From NCBI RefSeq assembly GCF_900108335.1, contig NZ_FNVT01000007.1, forward strand, positions 434,001 to 498,000: 64,000 bases of DNA, given 5' to 3'. The DNA comes from Nonomuraea solani. Lineage in GTDB: Bacteria > Actinomycetota > Actinomycetes > Streptosporangiales > Streptosporangiaceae. Under the pieces are notes generated by a model that saw only the letters and a program-made list of their open reading frames with translations, did not search any database and was not told the origin of the DNA. This document shows, one piece after another, positions 57,241-64,000 of this stretch (positions within the stretch are counted from its first letter, which is position 1; each line of letters begins with the position of its first letter). The position numbers were made by a program, and so were the translations under genes.

Positions 57241-58763
57241 TGGGGGCCTGGCGCGAAACGGAGATCACCCTCACCGCCGCCGCCGACCTCCCCGACCCTT
57301 ACACCGGCGTCGACGTGTGGGCCGACTTCACCCACGACGGCGGGCTCAGCCTGCGCCGGCCCGCGTTCTGGGACGGCGGCCGGACGTGGCGGGTCCGCTT
57401 CAGCTCGCCGCTGCCGGACGGCCGCTGGCGGTGGACGACCGGCGCGTCCGTGGACGACCCCGGCCTTCGCGGGGTGAGCGGGGTCGTCGAGGTCGAGCCC
57501 GGTGAACCGGCGAACCGTTTCCAGCGCCACGGCTTCTGGACGATGGCGCCGGGCGGGCGCGGCCTCGTCCACGCCGACGGCACGCCCGCGATCCTCGTCG
57601 CCGACACCGCCTGGGCGCTGCCCTGGCGGGCCACCGAGGAGCAGGTACGCGTCTACGCGGCCGACCGGCACGCCAAGGGCTTCAACGCGGTGCTGCTCAT
57701 GTCCGTGCAGCCCGACATGCGCGCCGTCGGGCCGCGCGACCGCCAGGCCGACGAGGGGTTCGGGGTCGCGTTCGAGGACCTGCCCACCGGGCACATCAAC
57801 GACCTCGATCCCGCCTACTTCCAGTACCTGGACTCCCTGCTCGGCATCCTGGCGGAGCACGAGATCGTCCCCGTCCTGCAGCCGGTGTTCCAGGGGTTCG
57901 GCTGGAAGGGCCTCGACGTGGCCGGCGTCGTCGTACCGCCCGCCGAGTACGCCCGCTACTGCCGCTACCTGGTCGCCCGCTACGGCGCCCGGCCCGCGAT
58001 CTACCTGGTGGGCGCGGACGGCTCCGGCCGCGAACCGCAGATCGCCGCCGGCGGTGAGGAGGTCCACGCCTGGGACTGCTACGGCCAGCCCACCGGCATC
58101 CACTACCGCCCGCACGCCGACAACCGCGCCTCGCAGGATGCCGGCTGGCTCGACTTCCAGTGGTGCCAGACGGGCCACACCGGCGAGCACGTACCCGAAC
58201 GCGTCGCCGACATGTGGCGAAATTTGCCGATAAAGGCCGTTGCCAACGGCGAGCCGACCTACGAGTGCACCCGCTCGGCCACCAACGCGGCCGGCTGGTG
58301 GCAGGGCCACGAGGCGTGGAGCAACCTGTGCGCCGGCGGCACGATGGGCGTGGTCTACGGGGCCGCCAACATCTGGCAGTGGCGGCTGCACGAGGACGAG
58401 CCCGGCCAGGCGCCATATTTCCTGGCGCCCTCGGGCGGCTGGCGCGAGTCCCTCGACTTCGAGGGCTCCACGTACGTCGGGCTGCTCGGCAAGATCCTCG
58501 ACGGGCTGCCGACGACCGGCATGGAGCCGGACTGGCAGAGCTTCATCAGCCCGCGCAGCCTGCGCGTGCCCGGCCGCCTGCACATCGTCTACCAGGAGAA
58601 CGGCGGCCCGCTCCCGCCGGCGCGCGACGAGAGGGTGCCCAAGCGCTATCGCGTCGTCGACCCGCGCACCGGGCTCACGCGGGCGCAGGGACTGCGCGAG
58701 CCGGGGCAGCCGATCCCCGACGATCACGAGGGGCCACGGGTGGTCATCTTCTCCGACGAGTGA
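57240..58763 (+). CDS. GH140/apiosidase-like glycoside hydrolase (DUF5060 + DUF4038 type), cytoplasmic
   Basis: A 507-aa enzyme. Residues 1-95 form a DUF5060-like beta-sandwich (VDVWADFTHDGG, then WRVRFSSPLPDGRWRWTTG). Residues 105-430 are a TIM barrel of the apiosidase-like (PF13204) type with LVADTAWALPWRATEEQV, KGFNAVLLMSVQPD and the NGEP motif near 337 (VANGEPTYECTRSATNAAG). A short C-terminal beta domain follows. The founding GH140 member removes D-apiose from rhamnogalacturonan II. No signal peptide is present, so it would act on glycosides brought in by the MalEFG-type importer. It is coupled to the isomerase by TGATG. Confidence 0.8.
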   Translation: MGAWRETEITLTAAADLPDPYTGVDVWADFTHDGGLSLRRPAFWDGGRTWRVRFSSPLPDGRWRWTTGASVDDPGLRGVSGVVEVEPGEPANRFQRHGFWTMAPGGRGLVHADGTPAILVADTAWALPWRATEEQVRVYAADRHAKGFNAVLLMSVQPDMRAVGPRDRQADEGFGVAFEDLPTGHINDLDPAYFQYLDSLLGILAEHEIVPVLQPVFQGFGWKGLDVAGVVVPPAEYARYCRYLVARYGARPAIYLVGADGSGREPQIAAGGEEVHAWDCYGQPTGIHYRPHADNRASQDAGWLDFQWCQTGHTGEHVPERVADMWRNLPIKAVANGEPTYECTRSATNAAGWWQGHEAWSNLCAGGTMGVVYGAANIWQWRLHEDEPGQAPYFLAPSGGWRESLDFEGSTYVGLLGKILDGLPTTGMEPDWQSFISPRSLRVPGRLHIVYQENGGPLPPARDERVPKRYRVVDPRTGLTRAQGLREPGQPIPDDHEGPRVVIFSDE

Positions 58764-58920
58764 CATCGCGCGGCAATGGACGTCATGGCTGACGCCACTG
58801 GCGCCGAGCGGGGCGTCCAGTTGTACGGCCGTGCGCGCTCCCGACCCGTCCCGGTGCGGCTTCGAGGCGGCCGTCGGCGAGGTCGTCGCCCTCCTCCACG
58901 AACTGCCTCGAACGCGCGGG

Positions 58921-58951
58921 TTGACCTCTAGTTCGGTTGAGGTTGCATGCT
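58921..58951 (+). promoter_or_regulatory. SoxR/MerR-type promoter with 19-bp spacer
   Basis: TTGACC (58921-58926) and CATGCT (58946-58951) are 19 bp apart, the abnormal spacing that MerR-family activators correct. Between them CCTCTAGTTCGGTTGAGG (58925-58942) is a near-palindrome matching the SoxR box pattern CCTC-A...T-GAGG. It precedes the quinone reductase at 58987 by 35 bp. No MerR gene is adjacent. The rest of the 223-bp gap after the glycosidase holds no gene I can support. Confidence 0.6.
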
Positions 58952-58986
58952 GAGGACCGATACCGGCCGAAGAAGAGGAGAACGTT

Positions 58987-59931
58987 GTGCGCGCAGTGTG
59001 GTTGAAGGAGTTCGGCGGACCCGAGGTGCTCACGATCGGAGACGCCCCCGATCCGGTCCCGGGGCCTGGGCAGGTGCTGATCGACGTCGCCTACGCCAAC
59101 ATCACCTTCGTGGAGACCCAGTTCCGGTCGGGCGCCCCGTCGCCGTTCAAGGCGGAGCTGCCGATGATCCCGGGCAACGGTGTCGGGGGTGTGGTCGCGG
59201 CGGTCGGCGCGGGTGTGGACGCCGCGCTGATCGGCCGCCGGGTGGTGACCTCCATGGGCGGTTCGGGTGGTTACGCGGAGCGAGCCGTGGTGGACGCGGC
59301 CGGGCTCTTCGACGTGCCCGGCGGCCTGGAGCTGGACGACGCGGTCGCGCTGCTGGCCGACGGGCGCACGGCGACCATGATGCTCCGCGCGACCGAGCCA
59401 CGGCCCGGGGAGCGGGTGCTGGTCGAGGCGGCGGCCGGCGGCGTGGGCTCGCTGCTCGTGCAGCTCGCCAAGGCGGCCGGGGCGACCGTGGTCGCGGCGG
59501 CCGGCGGCGCTCGCAAGGTCGCTGTGGCCCGCGACCTGGGCGCCGACGAGGTGGTCGACTACACGGTGCCGGGCTGGGCCGACGGGGTCGCCCCTGTGGA
59601 CGTCGTGCTCGACGGGGTCGGCGGCGACATCGCGCGGGCCGCCTTCGGGCTGCTCGGCCGGGGCGGGCGGATGGTCAGCTTCGGGCTGGCGAGCGGGGAG
59701 TGGGCCGCCATCGAGGAGGAGGCGGCGGCCGTGCGCGGCGTCACGCTCGTCCAGGCCAGGCCCACTCCGGAGACGATGCGCGCGTACACCGAGAGCGCCC
59801 TCGCCGAGGCCGCGGCCGGGCGGCTGCGGCCGCTGATCGGGCAGCGTTTCCCGCTGGAGCGGGCCGCCGACGCGCACGCCGGCATCGAGTCGCGCGCCAG
59901 CGTCGGCAAGACCCTGCTTGAGGTGCGCTGA
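58987..59931 (+). CDS. NADPH:quinone oxidoreductase-like MDR enzyme
   Basis: A 314-aa zeta-crystallin-like reductase without zinc ligands. The start is GTG 58987 after GAGGAG. Motifs are KEFGGPEVL, PMIPGNGVGGVVAAVGAGV and the NADP site VEAAAGGVGSLLVQLA near residue 145-160. These enzymes reduce quinones with NADPH. Similar genes are known SoxR targets in Streptomyces, and a SoxR-like box precedes this one. It is coupled (TGATG) to an F420-type oxidoreductase. Confidence 0.87.
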   Translation: MRAVWLKEFGGPEVLTIGDAPDPVPGPGQVLIDVAYANITFVETQFRSGAPSPFKAELPMIPGNGVGGVVAAVGAGVDAALIGRRVVTSMGGSGGYAERAVVDAAGLFDVPGGLELDDAVALLADGRTATMMLRATEPRPGERVLVEAAAGGVGSLLVQLAKAAGATVVAAAGGARKVAVARDLGADEVVDYTVPGWADGVAPVDVVLDGVGGDIARAAFGLLGRGGRMVSFGLASGEWAAIEEEAAAVRGVTLVQARPTPETMRAYTESALAEAAAGRLRPLIGQRFPLERAADAHAGIESRASVGKTLLEVR

Positions 59932-60809
59932 TGCTCAAGGTCGGAGTGAATCTGCCGGCGTTCGGCGTGGACGAGAGCGCCGGGGTACGCGAGCACGCCC
60001 GGCACGCCGAGCGGCTCGGCCTGGAGTCGGTCTGGGTGGGCGACCACCTGCTCCCGGTGCGGCCGTACCTCGACAGCACGATCGTGCTGGCCACGGCCGC
60101 CGCCGTCACCGAGCGCGTCAAGATCGGCTTCGGGGTGATGATCCTGGCGCTGCGCCCGGTCGCCTGGGCCGCCAAGCAGATCGCGAGCCTGCAGCACCTG
60201 TCCGGTGACCGGGTGCTGCTCGGCGTCGGCTCGGGCGGCAGCGTACACGGCGACGCCGCCTGGCGGGCCGTCGGCATCCCGTACGCCGAACGCGCACGGC
60301 GTACCGACGCCGCCCTGGAGATCCTGCCGAGCCTGGTCGAGGGCAAGCCCACGGACGTGAACGGCGAGGTGATCGCCCTCTCACCGGGTGCGACGATGCC
60401 GCCCGTCCTGATCGGCGCGGGCCCCATCCGGCGGGCCGCCCGGTTCGCCGACGAGTGGTATCCGGCGTTCTCCGCGCCCGCCGAGATCGCCGAGCAGACC
60501 GGCCGGCTGGCCGGCCTCGCCGCCGAGTACGGCCGCCCGGTGCCACGGGTCACGATCGGCCTCAGCGTCGGTCTCGGCGACCTGCCCGCCTCCGTGATCG
60601 ACGCGCAGGCCCGGTCGCTGATGGAGTACGGGATGTCGGAGGAGGAGGCCCGCCGCGGCCTGATCACCGGCCCGCCCGCGGCGGCCGCCGAACGGTTCGC
60701 CGAGCTCGCCGAGGTCGGCGTGCACCGGGTGATCGGGATGCCGTTCCCCGCCGACCGGCTTCGCCAGAGCGAGCTGCTGGCCGAGACGAACCGCCTTCTC
60801 AATCCTTGA
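59931..60809 (+). CDS. LLM-class F420-dependent oxidoreductase
   Basis: A 292-aa luciferase-like TIM barrel: VNLPAFGVDESAG, LESVWVGDHLLPV near 33, KIGFGVMILALRPV near 65 and DRVLLGVGSGGS near 95. Actinobacterial members use deazaflavin F420. It shares one base with the quinone reductase stop and so is probably induced with it by redox-active compounds. Substrate unknown. Confidence 0.85.
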   Translation: MLKVGVNLPAFGVDESAGVREHARHAERLGLESVWVGDHLLPVRPYLDSTIVLATAAAVTERVKIGFGVMILALRPVAWAAKQIASLQHLSGDRVLLGVGSGGSVHGDAAWRAVGIPYAERARRTDAALEILPSLVEGKPTDVNGEVIALSPGATMPPVLIGAGPIRRAARFADEWYPAFSAPAEIAEQTGRLAGLAAEYGRPVPRVTIGLSVGLGDLPASVIDAQARSLMEYGMSEEEARRGLITGPPAAAAERFAELAEVGVHRVIGMPFPADRLRQSELLAETNRLLNP

Positions 60810-60831
60810 TCCGGTGCACTAGCGTGCCCGG

Positions 60832-61596
60832 ATGAGTGAAGCATTCCCTCGCCACGTGCTGTGCGTGCTCGGCTCCGGGCTGGGTCTCGCGGAGATGGAG
60901 CGGATCGCCACCGAGTTCGGCGGTTTCGTCCTCGACCACGAATATTCGGAGGCCGAGCACGATCCGCGGATGCCGGAGGCGTTCGAGGCGAGCTTCCAGG
61001 CGAGCAGGGCGGCGGCGTCGTTCAGTGAGGCCGACCGGGCCGCCGTCGAGTCCCACGACACCGTCGGCTACCTGCTGTCCATGCCGATGATGCGGGAGCT
61101 GGCGGCCGACACCTCGCGCCGGCTGCTGGCCGCGACCGCCGCCCTGCTACGGGGCGGCGCCGTCGCGGTGAAGAACGAGAGCAGCGGGATCACCCACGGC
61201 CGGGTGCGCTGGCTCACGCTGGCCCGCCAGGCGGCCGGCGCCAAGGACGAGGAGCTGGCCGACGCGCTCGTCTCCGCCTGGGTGAGGCGGCCGATCTACG
61301 GCGGCCGGGTGCTCTACAGCTGCGGCATGCACCTGCTCGGCGCGCCCGAGGTGGAGATCGAGGTCGACAGGGAGCTGACCGAGGACGGCGTCAGCGACCT
61401 GGTCACGCACCTGGACGCGCTGGCGCTCTATCTGCTGACCGATCCGCGCGCGGCGGAGATCGAGGACGGGGCCGGCTTCCGGCTGACCGAGGACGCCCCC
61501 CGCCGGGTGCTGCGGACCGGCGCGTGCGACCGCTACGACGAGGACGACCTGTTCTTCAACCCGTACGGATATGTCCGGCTGACCCCTTCCGAATAG
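60832..61596 (+). CDS. Hypothetical protein, DUF4261-like C-terminus
   Basis: A 254-aa soluble protein. It opens with RHVLCVLGSGLGL and contains SSGITHGRVRWLTL, then VLYSCGMHLLGAPEVEIEVD near 162-181, which resembles DUF4261 proteins found among contact-dependent or immunity-like genes. The end is DLFFNPYGYVRLTPSE. It follows the LLM gene by 22 bp. No enzymatic motif is recognised. Confidence 0.6.
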   Translation: MSEAFPRHVLCVLGSGLGLAEMERIATEFGGFVLDHEYSEAEHDPRMPEAFEASFQASRAAASFSEADRAAVESHDTVGYLLSMPMMRELAADTSRRLLAATAALLRGGAVAVKNESSGITHGRVRWLTLARQAAGAKDEELADALVSAWVRRPIYGGRVLYSCGMHLLGAPEVEIEVDRELTEDGVSDLVTHLDALALYLLTDPRAAEIEDGAGFRLTEDAPRRVLRTGACDRYDEDDLFFNPYGYVRLTPSE

Positions 61597-61672
61597 GGCA
61601 CGGGGTGTGTCCCCGGTATGGAACGGCTTGGAACGCCTCCCGGATGTAGGTATTCAACCGCAAGGAGATTCC

Positions 61673-61981
61673 ATGACGTCCCTGATGAAGAAGCTGATGG
61701 TCGCGGTGGCCGCGGCGGCGCTGGCCGGCTCCGGTGTCGCCGCCGCGGTCGCGCTGCCCGCCTCCGCCGGTGTCACCGACCAGAGGGGAGCGCTGTTCGA
61801 CGGGTTCGCCAAGAACATCGACGAGAACGTCGCGCTCGCCGAGGCCGAGGCCGCGGCCCGGCAGAACGCGCTCGAACACGGGTTCACGGAGTGCAACGTG
61901 TTCGAGTCGGTGACCTCGCAGAACGCGCGTGGCGTGTGGTTCGCCGTCGTGGCGGTCCTCTGCCAGGCCAGGGCCGCCTAG
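61673..61981 (+). CDS. Small secreted protein of unknown function
   Basis: A 102-aa protein with a signal peptide (VAAAALAGSGVAAAVALPASA, first 35 residues) and a mature part of about 66 residues with one cysteine near the middle and one near the end (ECNVFESV and LCQARAA). The ATG at 61673 has AAGGAG 5 bp upstream. The frame is open to 61607 but without a ribosome site. The family was not recognised. Confidence 0.65.
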   Translation: MTSLMKKLMVAVAAAALAGSGVAAAVALPASAGVTDQRGALFDGFAKNIDENVALAEAEAAARQNALEHGFTECNVFESVTSQNARGVWFAVVAVLCQARAA

Positions 61982-62157
61982 CGGTGCCCGGCCGGCACCT
62001 CGTCCTTGTGCGAGAGCCGTCCCCCGGTGAAGCACAGCCGGTACGCCGGTGACGGCGCGTTCGCGCTGATCCGGCAGAACCGGCACGTCGGCCCCCCGCG
62101 GATTCGCGGGCGCACCCCTCAGCCACCCGCCCCCCTCACCCGCCTGGTACGCCGGCC

Positions 62158-62271
62158 CTAGAAGAAGTGCTCCCGGTCCTCAGGGTTGCCGTCCACGACC
62201 AGGCCGTCATCGGTCAGGTGGCGCGGACCGCCCGTATGCGGGTGCGTGAGCCGTGGACCTCGATCCGCCAT
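62158..62271 (-). CDS. Possible 37-aa peptide in a 420-bp gap
   Basis: A minus-strand frame encodes 37 residues ending DDGLVVDGNPEDREHFF, whose charged, low-complexity-free ending looks more protein-like than chance. The start (ATG 62271) has only a G-run upstream. The rest of the gap (61982-62157 and 62272-62401) shows no gene, RNA or clear hairpin that I can support. It may be the tail of a decayed gene. Confidence 0.3.
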   Translation of the reverse strand: MADRGPRLTHPHTGGPRHLTDDGLVVDGNPEDREHFF

Positions 62272-62401
62272 GCGGACCGGCCCCCGATGGGCGCACCCAC
62301 AGCGCTCCCCCGAACCCCACGGCGGCGGCCTGGCTCGGCCCGGAAATTGTCTGTGCCCTCCGTCATGATGGCCCCTCACACATGATCCTTGAGGAGCCGC
62401 C

Positions 62402-63343
62402 ATGACCGCTGCCGATTGGTCCGATCTCATGCCGCGCTGGGAAGACGTCGCTCTTGTCCGCGCCCGACTCGACGCGGGCGCCGACCCGAACAACGACCTC
62501 TACCAGCCGCCGCTGCACGCCGCGGCGGAGTCCGGCTCCCCCGAGGTGGTCGCCGAACTGGCCGGTCGCGTCGATGATATCGATGCCGAGTGGGAAGGCC
62601 GTTCCGCGCTCTGGTTGGCCGTCTTCAACGACTGCCCCGACAACGTCCGCGCCCTGGTCGCCGCCGGGGCGGACCCGTGGCGGCCGATGATGGCGGGCTG
62701 GTCTCCCGGCCGGCTCAGCCTGGCGGGGCCCACGCCCGGCCTGTTCTTCCCGTTCCCACCGGGTCATGCCCGCCTGACCGAAGCCGAGACCGCCGCCGTC
62801 GTGGAGGCCGACCGCCTGATCGGTGTGCTGAGCGACACCCCGAGCGAGGGATTCAGCCTGGCCTGCGTACGCGGCATCAGCGCCGCCGAAGCCGCCCGGC
62901 GCCTGGCCGCCGAACCTGTCGGTGCGGAAGAGCTGGAAGAGATCATGTTCGACCCCACCGACGACGAGGCCCAGCCGATCCTCGGCTTCACCGACGTTCC
63001 CGGCGGCTGCGTCGTCAGCCAGGAATACTCCTACCTGGCCTCAACCCCCGGCGTCATGAAGGCCCTGTCCGCGGGCACGGTCGCCTATGGCATGTTCGCC
63101 AACGCCAAGAGCGGCGACCAGACCAGCGTCTACCGCGACGGCGAGGTCGTGGCCTGGGATTTCCACGCGGGCGGCATCGGGGCCCCCGCCGACTCGGCCG
63201 AGGAGGTCCTGCTCAACTACCTCTACGACGGCCTGACCTACGCCTACTGCCACGCCGCCGCCGGCCTTCGCCCGACCGGCAACGTCGCGATCACCAACCC
63301 GGACACCTACCTCCGGCTGCCCGAACACGACTACTGGAGCTGA
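62402..63343 (+). CDS. Ankyrin-repeat protein with DUF6461-like domain
   Basis: A 313-aa protein. Residues 15-105 hold two or three ankyrin repeats (LVRARLDAGADPNNDLYQPP, LHAAAESGSPEVVAEL, VRALVAAGADPWRP). Residues 185-310 (ILGFTDVPGGCVVSQEYSYL, STPGVMKALSAGTVAYGMFA) resemble DUF6461, often found near toxin-immunity genes of actinobacteria. The ATG at 62402 follows GAGGAG. A binding or immunity role is possible; nothing enzymatic is visible. Confidence 0.7.
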   Translation: MTAADWSDLMPRWEDVALVRARLDAGADPNNDLYQPPLHAAAESGSPEVVAELAGRVDDIDAEWEGRSALWLAVFNDCPDNVRALVAAGADPWRPMMAGWSPGRLSLAGPTPGLFFPFPPGHARLTEAETAAVVEADRLIGVLSDTPSEGFSLACVRGISAAEAARRLAAEPVGAEELEEIMFDPTDDEAQPILGFTDVPGGCVVSQEYSYLASTPGVMKALSAGTVAYGMFANAKSGDQTSVYRDGEVVAWDFHAGGIGAPADSAEEVLLNYLYDGLTYAYCHAAAGLRPTGNVAITNPDTYLRLPEHDYWS

Positions 63344-63361
63344 CGCGAACCGCGCGAGGCC

Positions 63362-63403
63362 GTCCACCGGGCCGGCGGATGAGGGCCCGCTCAACCGGTG
63401 GAC
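63362..63403. terminator. Hairpin between convergent genes
   Basis: GTCCACCGG (63362-63370) and CCGGTGGAC (63395-63403) form a perfect 9-bp stem with a 24-nt loop between the ankyrin gene and the convergent hydrolase gene. It can terminate both. Confidence 0.5.
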
Positions 63404-63452
63404 CGCCCGTCCTCAGCGGCGGGCGGGCGGGCGCGGTGGCGGGGCCGGGTGG

Positions 63453-64000
63453 TCAGCCGTCGCGCTCGGCGAGGAACTTGACGATGAGCTCGGTGGTCTC
63501 GTCGGGGCGCTCCAGGCTGGGCAGGTGCCCCGCCCACGGCAGCTCGACCAGGCGGGCGCGCGGCAGCCGGTCCGCCAGATCCGTGGCGACCTGCCGGAAA
63601 TAGCCGAGATCGTGCTTGCCCGCCACCACGAGCGCCCGCGACTCGATCGCGCCCAGGTCGACCTCCACCTCCAACTGGTCGAACTCCTCGTCCACCGCGA
63701 GCTGCACCTCATAGGCGTGCCGCTGCATGACGCGCACCTTCTGGCGCGTGTCCTCGGACGCGTCCGGCCCCAGCCAGGTCCGTACGTTCAGGTCGACCGC
63801 GCCGTCCAGGTCATCGGCGTCGATCAGCGCCTCCTCCGCCTCGTCGAAGGCGTCGAGCTCCTCGGTCGGCTCGTGGGCGGGCGATCCCGCCGACAGCAGG
63901 ACCAGCGCGTCCACCCGGCCCGGCCAGCGGGCCGCCAGCTCCAGCGCCACCCGGCCGCCGTAGGACGAGCCGACGACGGTGGCGCGTTCGATGCCCACCT
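63453..64000 (-). CDS. Alpha/beta hydrolase, C-terminal part (cut by window end)
   Basis: About 182 C-terminal residues of an alpha/beta-hydrolase. The nucleophile elbow is GSSYGG, the serine about 11 residues into the visible part. The acid follows VVAGKHD and the histidine lies in PWAGHLPSLERPDE near the end. The N-terminus, with the oxyanion region, lies beyond base 64000. The first in-window GTG (63998) is probably internal. Substrate unknown. Confidence 0.8.
   Translation of the reverse strand, partial: VGIERATVVGSSYGGRVALELAARWPGRVDALVLLSAGSPAHEPTEELDAFDEAEEALIDADDLDGAVDLNVRTWLGPDASEDTRQKVRVMQRHAYEVQLAVDEEFDQLEVEVDLGAIESRALVVAGKHDLGYFRQVATDLADRLPRARLVELPWAGHLPSLERPDETTELIVKFLAERDG

Noticed and set aside
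61649..61657. TATTCA-like half of the SorC motif near the small secreted gene at 61673
   Set aside because: Only a half-site without the inverted partner; expected by chance and far from the sugar locus.
1..64000. CRISPR array, prophage, insertion sequence or tRNA genes
   Set aside because: No regular repeat-spacer series, transposase, integrase or tRNA-like cloverleaf was noticed on reading; a dedicated search was not possible.

Overview
The window reads as chromosomal DNA of a high-GC, mycelial-type actinobacterium. Third codon positions are almost all G or C, GTG starts and 4-base ATGA/GTGA overlaps are common, and there are F420-type enzymes, a DNRLRE/RHS secreted giant, SorC, IclR and GntR/LacI-type regulators and a propane-type diiron monooxygenase. 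A Streptosporangiaceae (Nonomuraea-like) origin is my inference. No rRNA, tRNA, CRISPR array, phage or intact insertion sequence was seen.

Layout. (1) 1-7240: an alpha-mannan-type locus. A GntR-headed repressor and an intracellular GH76 enzyme lie opposite a MalF/MalG/MalE-like importer and a secreted GH76 with two carbohydrate-binding modules. (2) 7262-14300: single genes (MBL-fold hydrolase, a truncated alcohol dehydrogenase, a tiny secreted repeat peptide, MFS exporter, serine hydrolase with a strong palindrome upstream, SRPBCC protein) and a type-VII-secretion-like cassette (YbaB, 300-aa channel-like protein, WXG100-like protein). (3) 14359-21548: a five-gene Opp/Dpp-type importer with a KdgD-like dehydratase and a divergent IclR regulator. 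(4) 21545-30770: two gene tails left by a deletion, a 1723-aa RHS protein, a secreted partner, a CAP protein, a serine hydrolase and remnants. (5) 30788-42931: a complete propane monooxygenase (prm/mim) island with its Fis-type activator, prmABCD, amidohydrolase, MIP18-like protein, alcohol dehydrogenase, dedicated GroEL and an Nramp metal transporter. (6) 43391-58763: two tandem SorC regulators and two divergent operons. One has an RbsABC-like importer, DUF2291 protein, FGGY kinase and split transketolase. The other has a MalEFG-like importer, a xylose-isomerase-type TIM barrel and a GH140/apiosidase-like hydrolase. (7) 58921-64000: a quinone reductase behind a SoxR/MerR-type promoter, an F420-type LLM oxidoreductase, small secreted and hypothetical proteins, an ankyrin protein and an alpha/beta hydrolase cut by the window end.

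The most interesting reading is region 6. Apiosidase-like hydrolase, sugar isomerase, FGGY kinase and split transketolase are the parts expected for release and non-oxidative catabolism of the plant branched pentose D-apiose (isomerase, apulose kinase, apulose-4-phosphate transketolase). An inverted repeat resembling TGAATA-N2-TATTCA lies at the divergent promoter region and in front of both SorC genes, so the two operons look like one regulon. The substrate is inferred, not proven. Region 5 adds a paired GTCTCA-N3-TGAGAC motif in front of prmA and an activator whose AAA+ domain has lost the residues needed to work with sigma-54.
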